DNA of 64,000 nt from Ktedonobacter sp. SOSP1-85 (GTDB lineage Bacteria; Chloroflexota; Ktedonobacteria; Ktedonobacterales; Ktedonobacteraceae). The translations under genes and the position numbers were made by a program. The stretch spans positions 4,937,501 through 5,001,500 of the forward strand of contig NZ_BNJI01000001.1 of the NCBI RefSeq assembly GCF_016587415.1, written 5' to 3'. The notes under the pieces are model-generated. The model did not search any database. It worked only from the letters and a program-made list of their open reading frames with translations, and was not told where the DNA came from. Shown here one piece after another: positions 45,887-54,551 of the stretch (positions within the stretch are counted from its first letter, which is position 1; each line of letters begins with the position of its first letter).

Positions 45887-46397
45887 GTATCGGCCTGTTG
45901 CACGTGTTTTTGTCCAGCTCTTGACCGGCAAGTGGGAAAAGGCTTTGGAAGCCAGCGTTGAGGAACTTGCCGCACTCCTGCGCACACTGCAAGACCAGAT
46001 GGCTCCTATACAGGAGCGGATCGCCAAAGCCAAGCTGACCTATGGGCAGGCAGAGAGGCAACATGCTGATCTCCAGCCCACGATTGACTCCTGGACTAAA
46101 AAGCGTGATACACAACCTGCTCACTATATCCAGAAGCAGGCTGCGCTTACTCAGGATCTGGCGGATCTGGAGCGCGAACTTCAGGCTGGCAATCCACGTA
46201 TTGCTGCATTGGAGCAGGCTTTGATCAAGGCCCGGCAGGAACGTGCCTTGATCGAGGATGCGCTGGCCCATCTTGATCAGCAGGTCGAGGATGCCAAACG
46301 GGAGGCAGGACGTCTCGTCCTGGAGTCGGCGCAAGTGGTGGGGGCGACCCTGACCAGCCTGTACCTCAATCCAACACTGCTCAATCAGCAGTGCTAG
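45844..46397 (+). pseudogene. Fragment of a large DNA2/NAM7-type helicase
   Basis: A coiled-coil segment (LAALLRTLQDQMAPIQERIA; ALEQALIKARQERALIEDAL) ends with LVLESAQVVGATLTSLYLNP and TLLNQQC before a stop. In superfamily 1 helicases of the AAA_11/AAA_12 type, this exact kind of segment directly precedes the Walker B strand (DVVIVDEASM). The Walker A part and everything after are missing, so this is an internal piece. It lies in the debris zone behind the tRNAs. Confidence 0.5.
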
Positions 46398-46708
46398 AGG
46401 TGATATGCTGCTCAAGGCAGGTGGTTGTACATAAGCGCTCGAAGGAGCCATCGTTCAAATTCCACGGGTGCTCTTTGATCGCCTCGTGGATACACTCGCT
46501 TTTGCTGCTTAGTGCAAACATAGTGTTTGAAACATTTGGATAAAGCCTACCTCAGAATACGACCGAAAATAGTGAAAATTTTTCCATTTCTTCTGTTGAT
46601 AAACCTACTTTTGTAGTAGTGAGAAGGCTGATCAAATGGAGAGAGAGAGAAAACAACTCATCCACAGAACATGCTCCAAATTTCACCAATTTCGTGTCAC
46701 AATGGGCA
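46398..46708. other. AT-rich intergenic gap
   Basis: No gene, promoter or terminator that I can support. Confidence 0.4.
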
Positions 46709-47380
46709 TTAGTCGGGCAGATGGAACGGGATGGTTGTGACGACAATCTTCGGCAGAGGTCGGAGTGCATGCCTCAGTTGTGACGCAGTCTGACCGTGCA
46801 GGATGCGGTGCCACCAGTGCCGGACGACGATTTCTGGAAGGATCACCGTCACCGTGAGGTCGGGGCGTTGCCAATGTAACACCTCGATGTATTTGACTAT
46901 CGGCGCAACGATCGCGCGGTAGGGAGAGACGATAACCGCGAGCGGCAGATGGTCCCCCCAGAGGTGCCAGTAATCGCGAAAGCGTTTAGCATCCTCCTCC
47001 GTGGAACTGAGGTGCAGTGCGAGCACGGGCTGTTGGAGCGAGGCCGCATACGCCAGGGCGCGCATACTGGCGCGGTCCAGCGAGGCAACTGGTACGATCA
47101 CCAGGTGGTGGATCTCCTCGGGCGTTTCCTCCGCTTCGGCCAGGCCTGCCTCCACGCCTGAGACGAGCGCAGGTAGGCGCTGTGGCTGTGGTACTTCAAC
47201 CACCCCTGCCTGCAGCGCGAGCGCCTGAGCGGCCAGGTCGTAGTGGCGTCGAATGCGCATCGCGACCAGGATGAACAGCCCAATAGCGAGCAGGGCTACC
47301 CAGGCGCCTTCGGTGAACTTCACCCAGGCTATCGTGGAGTTAGGGGTGAGCGCCGCTATAATCCTTGCTCTGGGAGTCAC
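46709..47380 (-). pseudogene. APC-family amino-acid permease, C-terminal remnant
   Basis: 223 codons from GTG. It contains one membrane helix with the APC hallmark AWVKFTEGAWVALLAIGLFI, then a cytoplasmic tail with a universal-stress-like fold (HLVIVPVASLDRASMRALAY; WGDHLPLAVIVSPYRAIVAP; RPDLTVTVILPEIVVRHWWH). Full proteins have 12 membrane helices before this point; at least 11 are missing. It could survive as a small membrane protein, but truncation is more likely. Confidence 0.7.
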
Positions 47381-47534
47381 ACTAAAGTTACTTGATCATG
47401 TGCATGTTGATTTTACCAAAGAATGAAGGAACTCAGCCTAGTTAGAGGCTGAGGCAAGAAAAGGCTGAAGCTAAGACAAGCCCGCCTCATCGCTGGGGCT
47501 GCAAGCCGCGGGGCTTGCAACGGGTTCTTCTCTG

Positions 47535-48176
47535 TCAGGACGATCGAGATTTATTGGGCATGATAGTCCCTTCGAGTGATTTGGCTTGAAGGAGCTGTGC
47601 CATGGTGACGTTCGTCGCCAGAAGATTAAGCCCATCCAGGTTTGCCCCTCGTAAATTAGCGCTACTCAGATTTGCCGCGCTCAGGTCGGCACCGCGCAGG
47701 TCTGCTCCGCTGAGATCGGCCCCGCTGAAATTGGCCTTGCTCAAATCGATGATGTTAATCAGGTCAGATTCCGCTAGAAACGCGAAGAGGATGCTTCTGC
47801 GACCGGGGTCTAAGAGCCGCAATATGGTCCATGTGCGTGTGCGGGCAACAGCGCGCACCTCCGCATTGGTTTTTGATTGGCGTAAATTCTCGCTCAACAG
47901 GAGATCCGCCATTTTGTCGAGGTAGCCATGGAGGGCGGCTTCTCGCGCCTGTTCAGTGCTAATCCATGCCGTCCCCACGCCGACTACTATTGGAATTGCC
48001 AGGACACCAAGGAGGTAGAGCCAGTCCCAGAGCGTTCTCCCCTGAAAACCAGTCCAGTCCATGTGATAGCCAGCCACAATGGCGGCAATGGAGACGACTA
48101 GTGCAATGGCTATCCCTTCACTGAGTGCTCTATGCCGCAGTATAGATGTCCACCACATCGAAAATCGTCTTTGCAT
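47535..48176 (-). CDS. Membrane protein with C-terminal pentapeptide repeats
   Basis: 213 residues from ATG 48176 (GGAGG, 6 nt; upstream starts lack a site). Two membrane helices (SEGIAIALVVSIAAIVAGYH; LYLLGVLAIPIVVGVGTAWI) precede a helical linker and about eight pentapeptide repeats (ANFSGADLSGADLRGADLSA, then ANLSSANLRGANLDGLNLLA), which form a right-handed beta helix. The arrangement, membrane plus short repeat domain, is common in Chloroflexota and cyanobacteria; the role is unknown. Confidence 0.8.
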   Translation of the reverse strand: MQRRFSMWWTSILRHRALSEGIAIALVVSIAAIVAGYHMDWTGFQGRTLWDWLYLLGVLAIPIVVGVGTAWISTEQAREAALHGYLDKMADLLLSENLRQSKTNAEVRAVARTRTWTILRLLDPGRRSILFAFLAESDLINIIDLSKANFSGADLSGADLRGADLSAANLSSANLRGANLDGLNLLATNVTMAQLLQAKSLEGTIMPNKSRSS

Positions 48177-48352
48177 CTTATTCCTCCAGCACGAATGACG
48201 CATAGCAATCCGCTTGTTGTACACTGAAAAGCCAGGAGAGATAAAACAAGACAATTACTTATTGCCTCGAACCCGACAGGAGGGCAAAGCAGATGCATCG
48301 TTGGCAAGCACCTCTCTGCCCTCCATGTGGTTTTGCTCAAGGCATACAACCG

Positions 48353-50971
48353 CTACCTGCGCGCATGAACTTCCTCAGGGACCTCCACCCTGACCGCTTC
48401 AAGCGTAAACTTGCCATCCTTCACATCAATGACGACGGTATCTCCATCGCGCACTGTCCCGTCAAGCAGTTCGCGCGCGATGCGGTTCTCAATCTCCCGT
48501 TGAATGACGCGCTTCAGCGGACGGGCACCAAATTCCTCGTCGTATCCCATTTCGGCCAGCCGATCACGGGCAGTGCCGGTGAGTTGGAGCGTAATGTGGC
48601 GCTCGCTCAGGCGCTGGCGCAGGCGATCCAGCTGGATATTAACGATATCTCGCATCTGTTCGCGCGAAATCGGATGGAAGACGATGATTTCATCGATGCG
48701 GTTGATGAACTCTGGACGGAAGCCTTCCCCGCGCAAGCGTTGACGAACCATGCGTTGGACCTCGTCCTCGTCCAATTTCTCAAGCTCAGGCAGCCAGAGG
48801 ACTCCAACGTTACTTGTCATGATCAGGACGGTATTCTTGAAGTCAACAGTGCGGCCCTGTCCATCTGTCAGGCGACCATCATCGAGTACCTGGAGCAGGA
48901 TGTTGAATACCTCTGGCGCGGCTTTCTCGATTTCGTCGAAGAGCACAACGCTATAGGGACGACGGCGTACCGCCTCGGTTAACTGACCTCCCTCTTCATA
49001 GCCGACATAGCCAGGAGGCGCGCCTATCAAGCGTGCTACACTATGTCTCTCCATATACTCGGACATGTCGATGCGAATGATGGCATGCTCATCATCGAAG
49101 AGGAATTCGGCGAGTGCTCGTGCCAGCTCGGTTTTCCCTACACCAGTCGGGCCTAAGAAGAGGAAACTGGCCAGCGGCCGGTTGGGGTCCTGGAGTCCCG
49201 CTCGCGCGCGACGTATAGCGTCGGAGACCGCTTGTAACGCCCGTTCTTGCCCGACAACGCGTTTGCGCAGGTTATCCTCCATATGCACAAGCTTCTCTAT
49301 CTCACCCTCCATGAGCCTGGTCGCGGGAATATGGGTCCATTGCGAGATAACCTCGGCAATATCTTCGGCATCCACCTCTTCTTTAAGCATACGAGCACCT
49401 TTGATATTGGCGAGCCTCTCCTCCATCTCGTGGAGTTGCTGCTCCAGCCTGGGAATGACGCCATGGCGCAGTTCAGCCGCGCGGGCAAAGTTGTACTCGA
49501 GCTCGGCTTTCTCCAGCTCTATCTGGGCCTGTTCGAGTTCTTGCTGTACACGGCGCATGGTCTCGACAGGGCCGCGTTCGCGCTCTAGAGCCAGCTTCAT
49601 AGTATTGAGTTGCTCTTGCAGATTGGCGATCTCCTGTTCAACTTTTGCACGGCGTTCCTGGCTGCCAGGATCAGACTCCTTTTTCAGGGCTTCATGTTCA
49701 ATCTGCAACTGCCTGATGCGGCGGTCCAGCGCGTCGATCTCGGTAGGGGTGCTATCCAACTCGACGCGCTTCCGGCTGGCTGCCTCATCCACCAGGTCAA
49801 TGGCCTTGTCGGGTAAGAAGCGGTCGGTGATGTAGCGCTTGGAGAGGACGGCTGCGGAGACCAGGGCGCTATCGGTGATGCGTACGCCATGATGGGTCTC
49901 ATAGCGCTGCTTGAGGCCGCGCAGGATACTGATGGTATCCTCGACGGTTGGCTCATCAACCATGACGGGCTGGAAGCGGCGCTCTAGCGCGGCATCTTTT
50001 TCAATGTATTTGCGATACTCCTCCAGTGTGGTCGAACCGATGCAGTGGAGCTCGCCACGGGCCAGCAAGGGTTTGAGCATGTTGGAGGCATCCATGGCCC
50101 CCTCTGCCGCCCCGGCGCCGACCAGGGTGTGAAGCTCGTCGATGAAGAGGATAATGTTGCCGTTGGAGTCGATTACCTCTTTGAGCACGGCTTTAAGTCG
50201 TTCCTCGAACTCACCGCGATACTTGGCGCCAGCGATGAGTGCGCCGAGATCGAGAGCGATAATTTGTTTGCCGACCAGTGTCTTTGGCACATCGCTACGT
50301 ATGATCCTCAGGGCTAATCCCTCTACAATAGCGGTCTTGCCAACGCCCGGCTCTCCAATTAGGACCGGGTTATTCTTGGTGCGGCGACTTAGGACCTGGA
50401 TGACACGCCTGATCTCCGCGTCTCTGCCGATGACCGGGTCGAGCTTTCCTTGCCCTGCCAGCAGAGTGAGATTGCGGCCATATTTTTCGAGTGCTTGGTA
50501 TTTACCTTCGGGATTCTGGTCGGTCACGCGTTGCCCTCCTCGGATGGACGTGAGAACCTGTAACACCTTGTCACGTGTAAGCCCTGCCGCTTCTAGCGCC
50601 TTTGGTGTTACACCATCGCTTATATTAAACATGGCCAGCAACAAGTGCTCAACGCTGAGATACTCGTCGTGAAAGGCTCCCATCTCCTTAAATGCATCTT
50701 CCAGGAGCTTGCGCAGGCGCGGTGAAATGCCTGGCTCACTTCCACCATACACCTTTGGCATGCGCTCAAGTTCCTGGCTAACCAGGCGCTGCGCTGCCTC
50801 AAGATTGCCTCCTGCCTTCGCGATAACTTGCTGTACCACTCCGCCTTCCTGACTGAGCAGAGCCGCAAGGAGATGCTCTACATCAACCTGACTATGATTG
50901 TTTGCTCTCGCGATCTGGCCAGCTTCATTGATGGCTTCACGAGCTTTTTCGGTGAAACGCTCAATGTTCAT
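48353..50971 (-). CDS. clpB: ClpB disaggregase
   Basis: 872 residues, full length. Clp N domain repeats (VDVEHLLAALLSQEGGVVQQ; LSVEHLLLAMF), first AAA+ module with GEPGVGKT and ILFIDELHTLVGAGAAEGAM, a middle coiled coil (residues about 415-535), second AAA+ module with GPTGVGKT and VVLFDEIEKA, and the C-terminal D2 small domain. It is a hexameric ATP-driven threading machine that rescues aggregates with DnaK. The middle domain marks it as ClpB rather than ClpC. Last gene of the chaperone run; hspR lies 79 bases upstream and is its likely repressor. Confidence 0.97.
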   Translation of the reverse strand: MNIERFTEKAREAINEAGQIARANNHSQVDVEHLLAALLSQEGGVVQQVIAKAGGNLEAAQRLVSQELERMPKVYGGSEPGISPRLRKLLEDAFKEMGAFHDEYLSVEHLLLAMFNISDGVTPKALEAAGLTRDKVLQVLTSIRGGQRVTDQNPEGKYQALEKYGRNLTLLAGQGKLDPVIGRDAEIRRVIQVLSRRTKNNPVLIGEPGVGKTAIVEGLALRIIRSDVPKTLVGKQIIALDLGALIAGAKYRGEFEERLKAVLKEVIDSNGNIILFIDELHTLVGAGAAEGAMDASNMLKPLLARGELHCIGSTTLEEYRKYIEKDAALERRFQPVMVDEPTVEDTISILRGLKQRYETHHGVRITDSALVSAAVLSKRYITDRFLPDKAIDLVDEAASRKRVELDSTPTEIDALDRRIRQLQIEHEALKKESDPGSQERRAKVEQEIANLQEQLNTMKLALERERGPVETMRRVQQELEQAQIELEKAELEYNFARAAELRHGVIPRLEQQLHEMEERLANIKGARMLKEEVDAEDIAEVISQWTHIPATRLMEGEIEKLVHMEDNLRKRVVGQERALQAVSDAIRRARAGLQDPNRPLASFLFLGPTGVGKTELARALAEFLFDDEHAIIRIDMSEYMERHSVARLIGAPPGYVGYEEGGQLTEAVRRRPYSVVLFDEIEKAAPEVFNILLQVLDDGRLTDGQGRTVDFKNTVLIMTSNVGVLWLPELEKLDEDEVQRMVRQRLRGEGFRPEFINRIDEIIVFHPISREQMRDIVNIQLDRLRQRLSERHITLQLTGTARDRLAEMGYDEEFGARPLKRVIQREIENRIARELLDGTVRDGDTVVIDVKDGKFTLEAVRVEVPEEVHARR

Positions 50972-51050
50972 ACTCTCTCGTTTCCCTTGTTGGTGTACAA
51001 ATGAACGATTCTTGTAGGTTGAGCACTACAATGACCACGAGTCAGTTTTC

Positions 51051-51407
51051 TCAGTCGCCAGAAAATTGCCATGATGAAGATTGTATCTGAGCCACTTGGC
51101 TTCGCGTTTCTTCCAGTTCTTGCTGCAACGTTGCCAGGCGCTTGAGTAAGTGGAGAACGACTTCGACGCCCTCCAAATTCACTCCTAATTCATGCTGTAA
51201 GCGGCGAATACGCCGCAGGCGTCGCACATCCTCTTCGCTATAGCGCCGGTTTCTACTGCTGCCTTCGCCCTGGACCAGGCCTAATGCTTCCAGGGAATGC
51301 AGCGCACGCATGTTGAGGTGGCTCGCGGTGACAGCCTCATGCGCGCTATATGAGCGTAGCGCGGCATATGGTTGTACTACAATACGCGTGATATATGAGT
51401 TATCCAC
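51051..51407 (-). CDS. hspR: HspR-like MerR-family heat-shock repressor
   Basis: 118 residues, GTG start with AAAGGAG upstream. The N-terminal winged HTH (VTASHLNMRALHSLEALGLV; SSRNRRYSEEDVRRLRRIRR) is of MerR type and is followed by a coiled coil (LLKRLATLQQELEETRSQVA). In actinobacteria and Chloroflexota, HspR ends the dnaK operon and represses it together with DnaK. Its start overlaps the dnaJ stop by 8 nt (GTGGATAA), which ties synthesis to the operon. The HTH is a bit diverged from classic HspR. Confidence 0.82.
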   Translation of the reverse strand: MDNSYITRIVVQPYAALRSYSAHEAVTASHLNMRALHSLEALGLVQGEGSSRNRRYSEEDVRRLRRIRRLQHELGVNLEGVEVVLHLLKRLATLQQELEETRSQVAQIQSSSWQFSGD

Positions 51408-52416
51408 GTCTGCTCCTTTCTTCTACCGGGCTTGCCTGGGGAACGTAGCCAACAGAACGGGCGAAGGCTTCGAAGAGGTGACGTTGCTCTGGACTGAGGT
51501 GTTTAGGCATTACCACGTGTACGTCAGCGTAGAGATCGCCCCTTTTATCTGGTTCTCCCATAACAGGCATGCCCTGGCCCCGTAGACGCAACGCGGTACC
51601 CTCCTCGGTCCCGGGCGGTATACGCAGCAACAGGCGGCGGCCATCTGGGGTCGGTACCTGTATCTCTCCACCTAATACAGCCTCGGCGAGAGGAACCTCG
51701 ACGCGCGTATGCAGCGTCGTCCCCTCCCGTGTGAAGCGAGGGTCAGGCGCCATATGTACACGCAGGTACAGATCACCGCGCCCAGCAGGCCCCTCCTGGC
51801 CCTGACCAGCTATCCGTATGCGCGAACCCTCGTCAACCCCAGGGGGGATTTTTACCTCCAACCGACGTGTGCCGCCATCTGTAGTGGCCAGTTCTAAAAC
51901 GCGCGTAGCGCCTTTATAGGCTTCTGGAAGTGTCACGGTGACTTCAGCCTCGACGTCCTGGCGGGCCGGGGCACGAGCCTCGGCCCGCGTATGGCCAGCC
52001 GTACGCGATCGCCTGGTTCCTGGACCTGCACCAAAGTAGGTCTCGAAGAAATCCGAGAACGGAGACGCGCCGCCAAAGAGGTCGTTTAAGTCTTCTTCGC
52101 TGACGGTACGATAGTGGGTGTGTCCTCTACCAGCGCCTGTTGCCCCCGTTCCAGCCGCATAGCCTGCACCCGGCCAGCTCCCGTATTGCTGGTAGTACCT
52201 ATCCATCTCGTCGTAGCTTTTCCGTTTCTCTGGGTCGGAGAGCACTTCGTTGGCTTCGTTGATCTCCTTGAACTTCTCCTCGGCTGCCTTATCACCTGGA
52301 TTGATATCAGGGTGATATTGGCGCGCGAGTTTGCGAAAGGCTTTTTGAATATCCTTCTGACTTGCGTTCCTGTCCACGCCCAACGTCTTGTAGTAGTCCT
52401 TATAATCAACAGCCAT
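51400..52416 (-). CDS. dnaJ: DnaJ-family co-chaperone (CbpA type)
   Basis: 338 residues. J domain with the HPD motif (DYYKTLGVDRNASQKDIQKA; RQYHPDINPGDK), a Gly/Phe-like linker (GYAAGTGATGAGRGHTHY), and two C-terminal substrate-binding subdomains (EVTVTLPEAYKGATRVLELA; TLHTRVEVPLAEAVLGGEIQ). The cysteine-rich zinc domain of DnaJ is absent, so it is CbpA/DnaJ2-like. It stimulates the ATPase of DnaK, encoded two genes upstream. Confidence 0.92.
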   Translation of the reverse strand: MAVDYKDYYKTLGVDRNASQKDIQKAFRKLARQYHPDINPGDKAAEEKFKEINEANEVLSDPEKRKSYDEMDRYYQQYGSWPGAGYAAGTGATGAGRGHTHYRTVSEEDLNDLFGGASPFSDFFETYFGAGPGTRRSRTAGHTRAEARAPARQDVEAEVTVTLPEAYKGATRVLELATTDGGTRRLEVKIPPGVDEGSRIRIAGQGQEGPAGRGDLYLRVHMAPDPRFTREGTTLHTRVEVPLAEAVLGGEIQVPTPDGRRLLLRIPPGTEEGTALRLRGQGMPVMGEPDKRGDLYADVHVVMPKHLSPEQRHLFEAFARSVGYVPQASPVEERSRRG

Positions 52417-52470
52417 GGGTTGTTTCTCCCTGGAAGAGGAGTTTTAGAGGATCCGAATGATATCGATCTC

Positions 52471-54393
52471 CTAAGCCCTCTTCGCAGCAACGCTATATTC
52501 TTTGTCAATGAGCTCCTGGACAGCCAGGAGATCTAGACCTGCCTCTGTGAGCGTTGCTTCCCCGACATACTGACCCATACGGGCAATGTGCAGCATTTCG
52601 CGAAATTCAGATTCCCTTAAACCGCTCAGGCGCTCTGCTTCCTCCCACTGGTGAGGCTGCATACGGACCTTGCGCTCTTTCACATATAATGTCCCCACCT
52701 GCCGGATGGCGGCGAGCACGCGCACGAGGGTTGGCGTAATGGGATGCCCGAGGTGCATAGCCCCGCTCACAGCTCTGGTGAGGAGTTGCCCCGCCTCCGT
52801 ACGTATCATCTGACAATCAACAAGTCTGTCAATAAAGCCGCGTGCTTCGAGCTTTTCCAGCGCCCAGTTGCGTTTTTCTTCGTCGAGCCCTTCTCGGCTG
52901 TTGCTGCCAAAACCACATGATTCCCCTTCGGTGTCGGGGAGTTGCTCCAAAAGTTTGGCCTCCTCTCGTGTAAGTGCAAGCCTTCGTATGCAGTGGTTGG
53001 CGAGATTGGCGTAAAAGCGGCCCGATGCAGTGATCCCTCCAGTGCCAATAAGCTCTTCTTCACGTGCCTGCTCAATCCACCACTGCGCAGGAACGCCCAG
53101 GTGGGTTTCGGCAATCGTTAGAGCTTTAACCGCTGTAGCGCTGATTTCGCGTGTGTTCCCCTCCTGCTCTTCCACAATTTTTTGACCTGTGAACGTCAGG
53201 CGATAGCCCATATTACGGCCTTCCATTTCAGCTCTTAGCAAGTCAAAGGCCTCCAGGCCAACGAGGAGCTCCTCGAGATCCCAATTGGTGTTAAACCATT
53301 CATCGTGCTCTTTTACCTGCTCTAGCAGCGCCACAGCCTGACGCTTCAACGGCGTTCTCTCTCGTAAGGTTCGGCCACGGCGTCCTTCCAGGGCGCGATA
53401 GCGTTTGACCATACGATTAACTAGCACGCGATGTAGGGCCTCTTTATTGGTGGGTTTATGTTCCTGAACCAGGTGATCGATGGTCGTGAGTAATTCAACT
53501 TCAGGTTCGGTGATCGCGAATGTACGCGTCTTTTCTGGTACCTCTTTTTGTAGAAGAGAATATGCTTTGAGCGCTACATAACCTGCTTCGCTCAGTTTTT
53601 CATCCGCATCGACATAGCCCAGCAATTGGAGGCTGGCTATTTGTTCAGGCGTTAAAACGGAGCTTCCCTTATCAGCTAACTCTGCTAGTACCTGGAGCAA
53701 TGGCTCATCAAGAGCCACATCTAGAGGGCTATAGCCTTCTTTACGCAAAGCATCATAGACGGCCTGGCCTAATGCCGTTAGGACATAATTATCCCCTTCA
53801 GGAATCGACCAGGCCAGGAGGTTCATGGCTTCCATGAGCGCTAGTTGTTCTGCGGTCATTTGAGCGGCTGGTTTCTGGGCATAGCCAGGATGCATGTGGC
53901 GGATCGCATTTGCGAGATCGCCATAAATCTCCAGATGTGGACGATGGTGTTCAGCGAAATCCCTCCAGGCCTCGCCATAACGATTTAGACAGGTAAGCTG
54001 ACGCTTTTTGAGTGTATCCTGCACCTGCTTTGTGAAGCCGCGTGCACGCAGCATATCTACGGTTACCGGACCAACCTGCCCCTTTTTTAACGTTGCTGCG
54101 TGTAAAGCGGCCAGAATATCTGAGCCGAGAAAACGCCAGTTGTGCTCGAGACGATCTATAGTAGGAAGCAAGTTCTCCGCATGCATTGCTCTCATGAGGT
54201 CAAGCGCCTCACGCCCGGCATAGGAGAGTTGGTAGGCGCGAGGAGGCTGGAGAAGGGCAAGGCCCTGCAATTCAAGTTCGCGATAAATGTGTTCCTGAGG
54301 ATCATCTTCTGCCAATGAATGTGTTGCGTGTCCCGCAGCCTCTTCGGCAGCCAGCTCTTGTAACGCGATGAGATGCGCTGAAGCTAAGAGCAT
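52471..54393 (-). CDS. Hypothetical helical-repeat protein in the dnaK operon
   Basis: 640 residues from ATG 54393 (AAAGGA, 8 nt). It is built of repeated winged-helix-like units: LELQGLALLQPPRAYQLSYA, AGREALDLMRAM, LGYVDADEKLSEAGYVALKA, and LEAFDLLRAEMEGRNMGYRL followed by TFTGQKIVEE all end with a Leu-x-x-x-G turn. This resembles, from memory, DUF505-type proteins, which carry such repeats; the match is not certain. Its position between dnaK and dnaJ, which are normally adjacent, suggests a chaperone-linked role. Confidence 0.55.
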   Translation of the reverse strand: MLLASAHLIALQELAAEEAAGHATHSLAEDDPQEHIYRELELQGLALLQPPRAYQLSYAGREALDLMRAMHAENLLPTIDRLEHNWRFLGSDILAALHAATLKKGQVGPVTVDMLRARGFTKQVQDTLKKRQLTCLNRYGEAWRDFAEHHRPHLEIYGDLANAIRHMHPGYAQKPAAQMTAEQLALMEAMNLLAWSIPEGDNYVLTALGQAVYDALRKEGYSPLDVALDEPLLQVLAELADKGSSVLTPEQIASLQLLGYVDADEKLSEAGYVALKAYSLLQKEVPEKTRTFAITEPEVELLTTIDHLVQEHKPTNKEALHRVLVNRMVKRYRALEGRRGRTLRERTPLKRQAVALLEQVKEHDEWFNTNWDLEELLVGLEAFDLLRAEMEGRNMGYRLTFTGQKIVEEQEGNTREISATAVKALTIAETHLGVPAQWWIEQAREEELIGTGGITASGRFYANLANHCIRRLALTREEAKLLEQLPDTEGESCGFGSNSREGLDEEKRNWALEKLEARGFIDRLVDCQMIRTEAGQLLTRAVSGAMHLGHPITPTLVRVLAAIRQVGTLYVKERKVRMQPHQWEEAERLSGLRESEFREMLHIARMGQYVGEATLTEAGLDLLAVQELIDKEYSVAAKRA

Positions 54394-54551
54394 ATTGCAC
54401 ATCCTTTCCTGCTCTCCTAAGTGCATCCATAGAGAGCAATCTTGTATGTCTGCATTCAGTTGTCACTGTAACGGTGCGCTTGCTATCCTGGAGGTGCTCC
54501 AAAGCTAGAGAGGCAGCCCCCAGGATATCTATAAGTGAGTCAGGTGAGTCG

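Noticed and set aside
49065..49835. Plus-strand ORF of 256 codons rich in Ser/Arg
   Set aside because: Antisense of clpB.
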